Part shown: positions 35,980-44,530 of the stretch, piece by piece
Layout: each line of letters opens with the position of its first letter
Numbering within the stretch: the first letter of the stretch is position 1
The notes under the pieces: model-generated
Seen by the model: the letters and a program-made list of their open reading frames with translations, nothing else
What the model was told of the DNA's origin: nothing
Databases searched by the model: none
Translations under genes and position numbers: made by a program
DNA from: Microbispora oryzae
GTDB taxonomy: Bacteria; Actinomycetota; Actinomycetes; Streptosporangiales; Streptosporangiaceae
NCBI RefSeq assembly: GCF_017896165.1
Contig: NZ_JAFCNB010000006.1
Location: 186,001 to 250,000, forward strand
Length of the DNA: 64,000 nt
Direction of reading: 5' to 3'

Positions 35980-36678
35980 ATGAATGAAACCAGGATCCTC
36001 GTCGTCGAGGATGATCCGAACATCCGGGACATCATCGATGTGGCGCTCCGTTTCCACGGCTTCCGCGTCACAGCGGTGGGAGCCGGCAAGCCCGCGCTCG
36101 ACGAGGCGCACGACAATCACCCGGATCTGATCGTCCTCGACGTCATGCTGCCCGACGTGGACGGGTTCGAGGTGTGCCGCCGGCTCCGGGCCGAGGGCGT
36201 CGAATCCCCGGTGATCTTCCTGACCGCGCGGGACACGGTCGCGGACACCGTCCACGGCCTCACGCTGGGCGGTGACGACTACGTCACCAAGCCCTTCTCC
36301 GTCGAGGCGCTGGTCGCGCGGATCCGCGCCGTCCTGCGCCGTACCACCGTCCCCGCCGCCGCCGAGCGGTCCGCGGGGTACGTCCTGCGCGTCGCCGACC
36401 TGGAGCTCGACGAGGCCAGGTGGGAGGTGCGCCGGGGCGGGGTGCCGGTGGACCTGTCGCCCACCGAGTTCCGCCTGCTCGCCTTCCTGATGACACACGT
36501 CGGGCTGGTGCTGACGAAGCGGCAGCTCCTGGAGGAGGTCTGGGGCTACGCCGGATCCTCCCAGGTCCTCGAGACGTACATCTCCTACCTGCGACGCAAG
36601 CTCGACCCGCTCGGCCCGCCGCTGATCCACACCCAGCGCGGGATCGGATACTCGCTGCGGCCGCCGCAACGACCATGA
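35980..36678 (+). CDS. OmpR/PhoB-family response regulator
   Basis: A 232-residue DNA-binding response regulator. The receiver domain (residues 1-115) has the acidic pocket Glu10/Asp11, phospho-acceptor Asp54 in LIVLDVMLPDVDG, Thr82 in FLTARD and Lys104 in YVTKPFS. The C-terminal winged helix (about 135-230) contains PTEFRLLAFLMTH and VLETYISYLRRKLDPLGPP. The ATG at 35980 follows AGGT; a longer reading would start inside the stem-loop. Its stop overlaps the kinase start as ATGA. The layout resembles TcrX/PrrA-type systems; the stimulus is unknown. Confidence 0.95.
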   Translation: MNETRILVVEDDPNIRDIIDVALRFHGFRVTAVGAGKPALDEAHDNHPDLIVLDVMLPDVDGFEVCRRLRAEGVESPVIFLTARDTVADTVHGLTLGGDDYVTKPFSVEALVARIRAVLRRTTVPAAAERSAGYVLRVADLELDEARWEVRRGGVPVDLSPTEFRLLAFLMTHVGLVLTKRQLLEEVWGYAGSSQVLETYISYLRRKLDPLGPPLIHTQRGIGYSLRPPQRP

Positions 36679-38048
36679 TGTCGCTGCGGACGCGGCTCCT
36701 CGCCGGGCTGCTGATCGTGAGCGCGGCGCTGCTCGTCGTGCTCTCCATGGTCAGCGTGATCGTCCTGCGGGGTCACCTGCTCGCCCGGCTCGAGGGCCAG
36801 GTGATGGCCGCGACCAGCACCGCCGCCAAACGCTTCGTCGACGAGGAGCCCCTCTCCCAGGCGCTGACCGGCTCGACGTACGCGGTCGCGGTGTACAACC
36901 TCACCACCAGGCGCGCCCGGCTGATCAGCGGCGACGCCTCGGACGCGGCGGCCGTACCGCAGCTCGTCGAGACCCTGGGGGGCGACCGGCTGCTGGCGTA
37001 CGCGTCGCAGGGCGGCACCTTCCGCCTCGACCCGACCGGGCACTACGACCTCATCGCGGCCACCTCCCTCGCCCGCAGCGGCTTCCGCGTCGTCGTGGTC
37101 GCGGTGCCGCTCAACGCCGTCGACGACCCGGTCCGCCACCTCGTGCTCAGCGAGCTCGTCACGGGTGGTTTCCTCATCCTCGTCCTGGCGGCGGGCGGCC
37201 GGCTGCTGATCGCGAGCGGTCTCGCGCCGCTCGGCAAGATGGCCAGTACGGCCCACAGCGTGGCCGAGGGCGGCGACCTGTCCGCGCGGATGCCCGAGGG
37301 GCCGTCCGAGGTCGGCCGGCTGGGCTCGGCCGTCAACGTCATGCTGGACCGGATCGCGGAGGCCTTCCGGGATCGATGGGCGTCGGAGGAACGGGTGCGC
37401 CGGTTCGCCGCGGACGCCTCCCACGAGTTGCGCACCCCGCTGTCGACGATCAGCGGGTACGCGGAGCTCTACCGGGCGGGGGCCATTCCGCCGGACGATC
37501 TGCCCAAGGTCATGGCGAGGATCGAGGCGGAGGCCGGCCGGATGGGCCGCCTGGTCGGCGAGATGCTGGAGCTGGCCCGGCTCGACCGCGGCGCGACCCT
37601 CGTGCTTGAGGACACCGACCTCGCCGAGATCGCGCGGGAGGTCGCGGCCGACTCCGTGGCCCTCGATCCAGGCCATCCGGTGTCCGTCGACGTCACCGGG
37701 TCGGTGGTCGCCGTGGCGGACGAGGCCCGGATCCGCCAGGTACTGGTCAACCTGCTCGGCAACGTCCGGGCGCACACCCCGGAGGGCACACCGGCGACCG
37801 TCCGGGTCGCCCGTACGGCGGACCTCGTGGCGATCGAGGTGACCGACAAGGGCCAGGGGATGACGCCGGAGGAGGCGGCGCGCGCCTTCGACCGGTTCGA
37901 ACGGGGCGAGGAGCAGCCCTCCGGCGGAGCCGGGCTGGGACTGTCGATCGTCAAGGCGATCGCCGAGGCACACGGCGGCCGCTGCCGGATCGACTCCTCG
38001 CCCGGCGCCGGAACGACCGTGTACGTCGAACTTCCCGCGATGCATTGA
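36675..38048 (+). CDS. Sensor histidine kinase
   Basis: A 457-residue membrane histidine kinase that partners the preceding regulator, with which it overlaps by 4 nt. It has a first membrane helix (about residues 8-32), a periplasmic sensor of about 120 residues, a second helix (about 158-180), a HAMP linker (about 181-233), the HisKA domain with the phospho-acceptor His250 in ADASHELRTPLSTIS, and a C-terminal ATPase domain with the N-box VNLLGNVRAHTPEG, DKGQGM and GAGLGLSIVKAIAEAHGG. All catalytic motifs are present. The sensor region has no recognisable ligand-binding fold. Confidence 0.95.
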   Translation: MMSLRTRLLAGLLIVSAALLVVLSMVSVIVLRGHLLARLEGQVMAATSTAAKRFVDEEPLSQALTGSTYAVAVYNLTTRRARLISGDASDAAAVPQLVETLGGDRLLAYASQGGTFRLDPTGHYDLIAATSLARSGFRVVVVAVPLNAVDDPVRHLVLSELVTGGFLILVLAAGGRLLIASGLAPLGKMASTAHSVAEGGDLSARMPEGPSEVGRLGSAVNVMLDRIAEAFRDRWASEERVRRFAADASHELRTPLSTISGYAELYRAGAIPPDDLPKVMARIEAEAGRMGRLVGEMLELARLDRGATLVLEDTDLAEIAREVAADSVALDPGHPVSVDVTGSVVAVADEARIRQVLVNLLGNVRAHTPEGTPATVRVARTADLVAIEVTDKGQGMTPEEAARAFDRFERGEEQPSGGAGLGLSIVKAIAEAHGGRCRIDSSPGAGTTVYVELPAMH

Positions 38049-38109
38049 GCTACTGGCGGGTAGGTATCCGGGTAAGCGTGCAGGCATCCACCGGCTGAGG
38101 AGGTCGACG

Positions 38110-39984
38110 ATGACCGATTACGCCAAGGCCCGGGAGGTCGCCGAGCAGGCCCGGGAGACGGAATGGACCCGCCCGAGCTTCGGCAGACAACTCTTCCTGG
38201 GCGATTTCCGCCTCGACCTCGTCCATCCGGCTCCCCGCCTCACGGAGGAGGAGATCAAGAAGGGCGACGACTTCCTGCGCGCCCTGCGCAGGTTCCTGCA
38301 GGAGCGGGTCGACCCCGCGCGAATCGAGCGCGACTCCGTCATCCCGGACAAGGTCGTCAAGGGGCTGGCGGAGATCGGTGCCTTCGGCATGACGATCGAC
38401 GAGGAGTATGGCGGGCTCGGCCTGAGCCACCTCTACTACAGCAAGGCGCTTCAGCTCACCGCGTCGTACTCGGCGGCGCTGAGCGCACTGCTGTCCGCCC
38501 ACCAGTCCATCGGGGTCCCGCAGCCGCTACGGCTGTTCGGGACGCCGGAGCAGAAGCGCCGCTTCCTCCCCCGGTGCGCCAGAGGCGAGATCTCCGCGTT
38601 CCTTCTGACCGAGCCGGACGTGGGTTCCGACCCCGCCCGGCTGAGCACGACGGCCGTGAGGGACGGCGACTCCTACGTCATCGACGGCGTGAAACTGTGG
38701 ACCACCAACGGCGTCGTGGCCGACCTGCTCGTCGTCATGGCCCGGACGGGAGCGAAGATCTCGGCGTTCATCGTCGAGGCCGACTCGCCGGGCATCACGG
38801 TGGAGCGCCGCAACGCGTTCATGGGCCTGCGCGGCATCGAGAACGGCGTGACCCGCTTGCACCAGGTGCGCGTGCCGGCGGAGAACCTCGTCGGGCGGGA
38901 GGGGCAGGGCCTCAAGATCGCCCTGACGACCCTCAACACCGGCCGGCTCTCCCTGCCCGCGACGTGCGCGGGCGCCGCCAAGTGGGCCACGAAGATCGCC
39001 CGCGAGTGGGGCGCGGCCCGGGTCCAGTGGGGCCGGCCCATCGGCGCCCACGAGGCGGTCGCCAACAAGATCTCGTTCATCGCGGCGACGGCGTACGCCC
39101 TGGAGGCGGTGGTCGACCTGTCCAGCCGTCTGGCGGACGACGAGCGTAACGACATCCGCATCGAGGCCGCCCTGGCCAAGCTGTACGGCTCTGAGATGGC
39201 CTGGCGGGTGGCCGACGAGCTGGTGCAGCTGCGCGGCGGACGCGGCTACGAGACCGCCGAGTCGCTGCACGCGCGCGGCGAGCGTGGCGTGCCGGTCGAG
39301 CAGATGCTCCGCGACACGCGGATCAACCGCATCTTCGAGGGTTCGACCGAGATCATGCATCTGCTGATCGCCCGCGAGGCCGTCGACGCCCACCTGTCCG
39401 TGGCGGGCGAGCTCATCGATCCCAAGGCCGACGTACGGGCGAAGGGACGCGCGGCCACCCGGGCCGCCGGCTTCTACGCGAAGTGGCTGCCCGGCCTGGT
39501 CGCCGGGGCGGGCCAGTTGCCGACCTCCTACGCCGAGTTCGGCCCGCTCGCCCAGCACCTGCGCTACGTCGAGCGGACCAGCCGCAAGCTCGCGAGGGCG
39601 ACGTTCTACGGCATGTCCCGCTGGCAGGGACGGCTGGAGCACAAACAGGGCTTCCTGTCCCGGATCGTGGACATCGGCGCGGAGCTGTTCGCCATCACCG
39701 CGGTCTGCGTACGGGCCGAGGAGGACTCGGCCGAGCTCGGGCGGCGGCCGTACGAGCTGGCCGACACCTTCTGCCATCAGGCGCGGCTACGCGCGGACGC
39801 CCTGTTCGACCGGCTGTGGGACAACAACGACGGCAGGGACGTCCGGCTCGCCCGCCTGGTGCTCGACGGACGCTACATGTTCGTCGAGGAGGGCGTGCTC
39901 GATCCGTCGCTCGACGGGCCGTGGATCTCCCCGAGCCGGCCGGGGCCGTCGGAGTTCGAGGACGTCCACCGGCACATCCGCTGA
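38110..39984 (+). CDS. Acyl-CoA dehydrogenase, long form
   Basis: An FAD-dependent acyl-CoA dehydrogenase that introduces the trans-2 double bond in fatty-acid beta-oxidation. The 624 residues exceed the usual 380-400. Residues about 45-430 form the catalytic core (FLLTEPDVGSDPARLSTTAV for FAD binding; QLRGGRGYETAESL; MLRDTRINRIFEGSTEIMHL), and about 180 further residues form a helical C-terminal extension as in VLCAD/ACAD9-type enzymes. The glutamate in IFEGSTEIM lies where the catalytic base is often found. A GAGGAGG precedes the ATG at 38110. It converges on a thiolase gene, consistent with a shared lipid-degradation role. Confidence 0.92.
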   Translation: MTDYAKAREVAEQARETEWTRPSFGRQLFLGDFRLDLVHPAPRLTEEEIKKGDDFLRALRRFLQERVDPARIERDSVIPDKVVKGLAEIGAFGMTIDEEYGGLGLSHLYYSKALQLTASYSAALSALLSAHQSIGVPQPLRLFGTPEQKRRFLPRCARGEISAFLLTEPDVGSDPARLSTTAVRDGDSYVIDGVKLWTTNGVVADLLVVMARTGAKISAFIVEADSPGITVERRNAFMGLRGIENGVTRLHQVRVPAENLVGREGQGLKIALTTLNTGRLSLPATCAGAAKWATKIAREWGAARVQWGRPIGAHEAVANKISFIAATAYALEAVVDLSSRLADDERNDIRIEAALAKLYGSEMAWRVADELVQLRGGRGYETAESLHARGERGVPVEQMLRDTRINRIFEGSTEIMHLLIAREAVDAHLSVAGELIDPKADVRAKGRAATRAAGFYAKWLPGLVAGAGQLPTSYAEFGPLAQHLRYVERTSRKLARATFYGMSRWQGRLEHKQGFLSRIVDIGAELFAITAVCVRAEEDSAELGRRPYELADTFCHQARLRADALFDRLWDNNDGRDVRLARLVLDGRYMFVEEGVLDPSLDGPWISPSRPGPSEFEDVHRHIR

Positions 39985-39999
39985 AACACCTCGCACGCG

Positions 40000-40027
40000 T
40001 CGGCCGGGCCGTTCGTGGCCCGGCCGA
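40000..40027. terminator. Bidirectional terminator between acyl-CoA dehydrogenase and thiolase
   Basis: An 11-bp perfect stem (tcggccgggcc at 40000-40010 and ggcccggccga at 40017-40027) with a 6-nt loop lies in the 81-bp gap between the two convergent genes. Confidence 0.65.
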
Positions 40028-40065
40028 TGCGGTGTTGTCACGGAGCCGCGTATGTCTCAGATGTC

Positions 40066-41211
40066 TTAGAGCCGCTCGACAATGGTGACGTTGGCCTGGC
40101 CGCCGCCCTCGCACATCGTCTGCAGGCCGTACCGGCCGCCCGTCCGCTCCAGCTCGTGCAGGAGCTTCGTCATCAGGATCGCGCCGGTGCCGCCGAGCGG
40201 GTGGCCGAGCGCGATCGCGCCGCCGTTCGGGTTGGTCCTTTCGGGGTCGGCGCCGGTCTCCTTCAGCCACGCCAGCGGGACCGGGGCGAACGCCTCGTTG
40301 ATCTCGATGACGTCCATGTCGCCGATGGTGAGCCCGGCCCGGCGCAGCGCCTTCTGGGTCGCCGGGATCGGCGCCGTCAGCATGTAGACGGGGTCGTCCC
40401 CCACCACCGACAGCGTGACGATCCGGGCCCGAGGGGTCAGCCCGTGGTCGCGCACCGCCTGCTCGGACGCGATCAGCACGGCGCCCGAGCCGTCCGAGAT
40501 CTGTGACGAGGTGGCCGCCGTGATCCGGCCGCCCTCCCTGACGGTCTTCAGCGCCGCCATCTTCTCCAGCGTGGTGTCCGCCCGGGGGCCCTCGTCGTCC
40601 GTGACGCCGTTGACCGGCGCGATCTGCTCCCTGAAGTAGCCGTTGGCGACGGCCTTGGCGGCCCGCTGGTGGCTCTCGTAGGCGTAACGCTCCAGGTCTT
40701 CCCTGGTGAGGCCCCACTTCTCGCACATCAGCTCCGCCCCGCGGAACTGGGAGATCTCCTGCGTGCCGTACCGCTCGACCCATTTGTCGCCGAAGGGGAA
40801 CGGCATGCCCTTCTCCAGGGCCACCGTGACGCTGGAGCCCAGCGGCACGATGGACATCGACTCGACTCCCGCGGCGACGACGAGGTCCTGGGTGCCCGAG
40901 AGCACGGCCTGGGCCGCGAAGTGGACGGCCTGCTGGGACGATCCGCACTGCCGGTCGATCGTGACCCCGGGGACGCTCTCCGGCAGCCCGGCGCTGAGCC
41001 AGGCGTTGCGCGCGATGTCCATGGACTGCGGGCCGAACTGCATGACGCAGCCCATGATCACGTCGTCCACGGCGGAGGGGTCGACGCCGGTGCGCTCCAT
41101 GAGTGCGGAAAGGGTGTGCGCGGCCAGATCCGTCGGATGGACGGTGGACAACCCGCCCTTCTTCTTGCCGACCGGAGTGCGGACCGCCCCGACGATGTAC
41201 GCCTCTGTCAC
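40066..41211 (-). CDS. Thiolase (acetyl-CoA C-acyltransferase)
   Basis: A 381-residue thiolase that cleaves 3-ketoacyl-CoA in beta-oxidation or condenses acetyl-CoA. All active-site parts are present: nucleophile Cys89 in DRQCGSSQQAVHFAA, the NEAFAP motif, His337 in NPNGGAIALGHPLGG, and the second cysteine Cys367 in MCEGGGQANV. I use the GTG at 41211 (MTEAYIVGAVRTPVGKKKGG), 4 nt from GGGGAGGG; an ATG at 41235 lies before that ribosome-binding site. The sequence is closer to degradative (FadA-type) enzymes, but direction cannot be decided from sequence alone. Confidence 0.94.
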   Translation of the reverse strand: MTEAYIVGAVRTPVGKKKGGLSTVHPTDLAAHTLSALMERTGVDPSAVDDVIMGCVMQFGPQSMDIARNAWLSAGLPESVPGVTIDRQCGSSQQAVHFAAQAVLSGTQDLVVAAGVESMSIVPLGSSVTVALEKGMPFPFGDKWVERYGTQEISQFRGAELMCEKWGLTREDLERYAYESHQRAAKAVANGYFREQIAPVNGVTDDEGPRADTTLEKMAALKTVREGGRITAATSSQISDGSGAVLIASEQAVRDHGLTPRARIVTLSVVGDDPVYMLTAPIPATQKALRRAGLTIGDMDVIEINEAFAPVPLAWLKETGADPERTNPNGGAIALGHPLGGTGAILMTKLLHELERTGGRYGLQTMCEGGGQANVTIVERL

Positions 41212-41340
41212 AGTACCCTCCCCAAAACCGAGCATTGTTCGGTTACTGAGAGGTTACCTCACCGTACGGGCCCGGTACACCGGCCGATAACGGCACGACG
41301 GCTGGCATGACGGGCCGGCACGAAAGGCGGCATGACACGG

Positions 41341-41392
41341 CGCACGTACCGGATTCGCCTCGGGCGAATCGAGGCCGGATCCGGTACGTGCG
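41341..41392 (-). terminator. Nested hairpin downstream of the 355-residue gene
   Basis: Outer arms 41341-41354 and 41379-41392 are perfect 14-bp complements; inside them gattcgcc (41352-41359) pairs with ggcgaatc (41363-41370). The inner and outer arms share a few bases, so the two forms partly compete. It begins 17 bp after the stop at 41409. Confidence 0.65.
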
Positions 41393-41408
41393 GCGCGAAA
41401 ATCCCAGG

Positions 41409-42476
41409 TCAGACGTACCGGCCCGGAAGGATGTCGGCGGGCTCGGCGAGCTGGAACGCGCCCGGATCGGCCGCGATCCCCTGAAGCCGGTCGGCGAGCA
41501 CGAGCGCGACCGTCGCGCGGGCGAGCATCGGCTTCTCCCCGTCCGGGGAGTCGTCGGCGGAGTCGTCGGCGGAGTCCTTGATGGAGTCGTCTACGGAGTC
41601 CTCGGCGGAGTCGTCCGTCACGGCCTCCACGACCTCGCCGGGCGTGTCGGGAGGCAACGGCTCGTCCAGGGCGGGAGCCGCCGTTTCGGCGGCAGCGTCC
41701 GCCGCCTGCTCCGCGTCCTCCTGCGCGTCCCCCTCCGCGACCCGCTCGGAGGTGTCCTCAGCGGCGTCCTCCTCGGGGGCGCCTTCTCCCGCCGCCGGTG
41801 CGGCGGCGACATCGGAGACCGTGACATCGGAGACCGTGACGACCGCGATCTCGGTGAGATACGGCCAGCGGACCCGGGCCGCGGGCGGGATGCGGTGCCC
41901 CTCCTCGATCGTGACGACCAGGTCGGCCCCGGCGTAGACGTCCAGGACCCTGCCCTGCCGCACCGGCACGTGGACGACACCGCCGACCAGCTCACCGTCC
42001 GGCCAGCGTTCCACGTCGACCTCCTCGGCGTGCCGCAGGACGTCCGCGAGAATCGGGAGCGCCTCCTCCGGCGTCGGTGCCGCGGGCAGGTAGACGACAG
42101 GGTTCCGGTGCCGGTCCTCCGCGGGGTCGGTCGGCTCACCCTGGCACAGGGACCAGCCGCCCAGGCGGTGCGCGATGCCCTCGGCGAGGGTCTTGTCGAA
42201 GAAGTCGACGGGCAGGGGGCCGTCGGCGGCCACCCGGCAGGCCCACAGGCACTCCTCACCCTCGACGCCGAGCTTCGCCAGCACCTCGCCGGTCAGCTCG
42301 ACCGGCGGCAGGATCCGCGAGCCGCCGACGAGGATGTCCTCGCCGTCAAGCCGGGCATCGGGGTCGGCGAGCTGGGCGATGGCCAGCAGAGTCTTCGCGT
42401 CCGGGCGGGCGGGCAGGAGCACCGTCGGCCCCGTGCGCAGCCGTCCCGGCAGCAGGAGTTTCGAGAACCAGCCCAC
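41409..42476 (-). CDS. Protein of unknown function with acidic DDS repeats
   Basis: A 355-residue cytoplasmic protein with no recognised family. It starts at a GTG (42476; MGWFSKLLLPGRLRTGPTVL) with GAGGAGG four bases upstream. Residues 1-220 form an alpha/beta region (ILPPVELTGEVLAKLGVEGE, PYLTEIAVVTVSDVTVSDVA). Residues about 225-318 are Ala/Glu/Asp-rich and end in six tetrapeptide repeats of the type [AVIT]-[DEK]-D-S. The last 35 residues are ordered again (ATVALVLADRLQGIAADPGA). There is no signal peptide or membrane helix. Residue content hints at a linker between two domains. It could resemble SseB-like proteins, which I cannot establish. Confidence 0.75.
   Translation of the reverse strand: MGWFSKLLLPGRLRTGPTVLLPARPDAKTLLAIAQLADPDARLDGEDILVGGSRILPPVELTGEVLAKLGVEGEECLWACRVAADGPLPVDFFDKTLAEGIAHRLGGWSLCQGEPTDPAEDRHRNPVVYLPAAPTPEEALPILADVLRHAEEVDVERWPDGELVGGVVHVPVRQGRVLDVYAGADLVVTIEEGHRIPPAARVRWPYLTEIAVVTVSDVTVSDVAAAPAAGEGAPEEDAAEDTSERVAEGDAQEDAEQAADAAAETAAPALDEPLPPDTPGEVVEAVTDDSAEDSVDDSIKDSADDSADDSPDGEKPMLARATVALVLADRLQGIAADPGAFQLAEPADILPGRYV
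41547..41618 (-). repeat. Six tandem 12-bp units inside the 355-residue gene
   Basis: Six consecutive 12-bp copies of the pattern ggagtc-[cg]-t-[cnt] encode TDDS, AEDS, VDDS, IKDS, ADDS, ADDS. The run is strictly in frame, so copy-number changes would keep the reading frame. Confidence 0.8.
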
Positions 42477-42530
42477 AGGTCCTCCTCATGATCGGTCGAA
42501 GCGACGATAGCCTCACGGACCGCGACGCAC

Positions 42531-42549
42531 GAGCCCTTCGGGAAGGCTC
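42531..42549 (-). terminator. Hairpin after the first sortase gene
   Basis: gagcc (42531-42535) and ggctc (42545-42549) pair, with additional complementarity in the loop, 7 bp after the sortase stop. It probably ends the surface-protein/sortase operon. Confidence 0.45.
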
Positions 42550-42555
42550 TCCCGG

Positions 42556-43449
42556 TCAGGATTTGGCCTTCGCCAGGTGGGTGCTGGTCATCGTGGCATA
42601 GACGATGACGTTGTCGACGTAATGTCCGGTGCTTCGGTTATAGGTGCCACCGCACGTGATGAGCCGCAATTCGGCGTTGTCCGCCGGACCGTAGACACGG
42701 TTGGTGGGGAAGGTCTGCTTGTTTGCCTGTTCGACGCCGCCCACGGTGAACACCGCCACCCGGCCGTCCATCCGGACGACCTCGATCTGATCGCCGGACT
42801 GGAGCTCGTGGAGGCGGCTGAAGACGGCGCTGCGCGTGGTGGTGTCCTTGTGGCCGAGCACGACGGCCGGGCCGGCTTGTCCCGGTGTGGGGCCGCCGCG
42901 ATACCAGCCGACGAGGTTGGGGTTGCCGATCGGCGGGGTCTCGATCGCGCCGGCCTTGTCGAGGCCGACCGACATGATCGGCGCGTTGATGTTGAGCTTG
43001 GGGATGATGAGCCGCTTGGGCGTGGCGGGTTGCATGGCCGGAGCCGGAGGGGCCGCCGGAGAGGGCGGCGGCGCCGTCGGCACCGCCTGGGTCAGGGGCT
43101 GACCGGTGCCACCCGGCCCCACCTTCGGAACCAGATCTCCGGCCTGGGCCACCTTCAGCTGCGTCCGGCCCTCGGGGGCGTACTCGTCGGGCGAGCCGAC
43201 CATGAGGACGACGCCGACCAGCACGGTGACCAGCCCGGCGACCGCGGCCAGGATCAGCACCCCGCGCATCGCCTGGCTGCCGCTCACCCGCGGCCGCTCG
43301 GGCGCGGCCGGCTGCTGCGCCTGCGGCAGCAGAATCGGCTGGTAAACGGGCTGGCCGTACACCGGCTGCGCGAACCCCTGGGCCATCGGGTCGTACGGCG
43401 ATCCGTACGGCTGGCCAGGAGGGTACTGTCCGGGGGGCGGCGTCGTCAT
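42556..43449 (-). CDS. Class F-like sortase 1
   Basis: Sortases are membrane transpeptidases that cleave a C-terminal signal in exported proteins and join them to the cell wall. This 297-residue protein has a Pro/Gly/Tyr-rich cytoplasmic N-terminus (about residues 1-55), one membrane helix (about 62-84), a Pro-rich stalk, and a catalytic domain from about residue 143 (KRLIIPKLNINAPIMSVGLD). The catalytic residues are His200 (VVLGHKDT), Cys266 (LITCGG) and Arg272 (NRSTGHYVDN), all in the expected order. It lies 17 bp after an exported protein gene carrying a sorting-like C-terminus. The short, TLxTC-like LITC motif and overall length fit class F. Confidence 0.9.
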   Translation of the reverse strand: MTTPPPGQYPPGQPYGSPYDPMAQGFAQPVYGQPVYQPILLPQAQQPAAPERPRVSGSQAMRGVLILAAVAGLVTVLVGVVLMVGSPDEYAPEGRTQLKVAQAGDLVPKVGPGGTGQPLTQAVPTAPPPSPAAPPAPAMQPATPKRLIIPKLNINAPIMSVGLDKAGAIETPPIGNPNLVGWYRGGPTPGQAGPAVVLGHKDTTTRSAVFSRLHELQSGDQIEVVRMDGRVAVFTVGGVEQANKQTFPTNRVYGPADNAELRLITCGGTYNRSTGHYVDNVIVYATMTSTHLAKAKS

Positions 43450-43466
43450 TGACTCGTCCTAACGCC

Positions 43467-44357
43467 TCAGCGCCCGGCGGTCCTGCGCCGGGCCCGCAGC
43501 GCGAGACCACCGCCGGCGGCGGCGAGCAGCAACGCGGTGCCGGTGAGAACGAAGAGCCGGCCGTCGGGCCCGATCTCGCCTCCGCCGCCGGTGGCCGCGC
43601 CGCCACCCGGGGTCCTGGTGACCTGGGTCGACTTGCTGGCCTTGGCGGTCACCGTCTCGTACACCGTCCGCGTGGTCCGCGGGGTGGGCGACGCGCTCGG
43701 CGAGGCGGAGGGAGACGCGGACGGCGACGCCGACGGGGACGCCGACGCCGTGCTCACCGCGATCGTCGCCGCCGCGGGGGTTGCCGTCGTGGCCATCGTG
43801 CAGGTGTACAGGACCTGCGGAGTCTGGCTTCCGGCGGTGCCGGTGAGCAGGCTCAGCTTGAAGTCCTTGGCGGTCAGCACGATTGAGGTCGCCCCCGCCG
43901 AAGGCGTGACGGTGATCGTCGCGGTCGGGATGGCCGGGACCGTCGCGCCGGCCGTCGCGGACGGAACGGACGCCGACGCCGAGGGCTGGGCGAAAGCGGC
44001 GGTCGCCGTCGCCGGAAGCACCGACGCGACCACCGAGGGCTGCACCTCCAGCCACGCGTTGCTCGGGATGGCAGCGGGCAAGGTGAATTGCGCGACCGGG
44101 CTGATGGCCACCGTCGCGGTGAACGCGGTGCCCACGGTCGCCGTGGTGGCGGCCGTCAGGTTGACCGTGAAGTTTCCGCTGTAGCTGCCCGACCCGGTCC
44201 CGGGGGTGCAGGTGTAGGCCACCGACTTGGAGTCCGCGTTCGCGTTGATCGCGTTCAGGCCGCCGAGGAGGACGCCCGCGCTGACCACTCCGGCCGCGGC
44301 GGCCCTCCTGGCGATCCGGCCGCGTGCCCTGGACTTCAGCACTGACGTCTCACCCAT
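43467..44357 (-). CDS. Exported surface protein A with atypical sorting signal
   Basis: A 296-residue exported protein and the likely substrate of the sortase encoded 17 bp downstream. A twin-Arg-like, Ala-rich signal (RIARRAAAAGVVSAGVLLG) precedes a beta-rich region with two VAYTC/VLYTC motifs that could form a disulfide. A Ser/Pro repeat (SASPSASPSASP) forms a wall-spanning stalk. The C-terminus has QVTRTPGGGAATGG (residues 245-258), a Gly/Asp linker, a hydrophobic helix and RARRRTAGR. I use the ATG at 44357, with GGAG 8 nt upstream. Its domain looks like the DUF6801-type Ig-like repeat; no enzymatic motif is seen. Confidence 0.85.
   Translation of the reverse strand: MGETSVLKSRARGRIARRAAAAGVVSAGVLLGGLNAINANADSKSVAYTCTPGTGSGSYSGNFTVNLTAATTATVGTAFTATVAISPVAQFTLPAAIPSNAWLEVQPSVVASVLPATATAAFAQPSASASVPSATAGATVPAIPTATITVTPSAGATSIVLTAKDFKLSLLTGTAGSQTPQVLYTCTMATTATPAAATIAVSTASASPSASPSASPSASPSASPTPRTTRTVYETVTAKASKSTQVTRTPGGGAATGGGGEIGPDGRLFVLTGTALLLAAAGGGLALRARRRTAGR
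43687..43752 (-). repeat. Ser-Ala-Ser-Pro coding repeat in protein A
   Basis: Tandem 12-bp units encode SASP four to five times, forming the predicted wall-spanning stalk. In-frame and low complexity. Confidence 0.7.
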
Positions 44358-44413
44358 CCCATTTCTCCACACGACTGGCGTACCAGGATCCCAGGATATG
44401 GTCACACTCGGGT

Positions 44414-44430
44414 AGAGCTTTGATGGACAA
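44414..44430 (-). promoter_or_regulatory. TTGTCCAT motif upstream of surface protein A
   Basis: The minus strand reads TTGTCCATCAAAGCTCT, 73 nt upstream of the start of protein A. Nearly the same sequence (TTGTCCATAAAACCCTG) lies 68 nt upstream of protein B at 46073-46089. Could be a -35 element or a regulator site. Confidence 0.35.
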
Positions 44431-44530
44431 AACCCGTGAAATAGCGATCCGAGGGCGCGAACCGGTCACCTCCCGGCAAAATTCGGTCAGCCGTCGTTCC
44501 CGTTCCGGACCGCCGGGGCGGGTCATGTGA

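Noticed and set aside
40000-40027. Inverted repeat considered as a mobile element end
   Set aside because: Short, between convergent genes, with no transposase or target duplication; best explained as a terminator.
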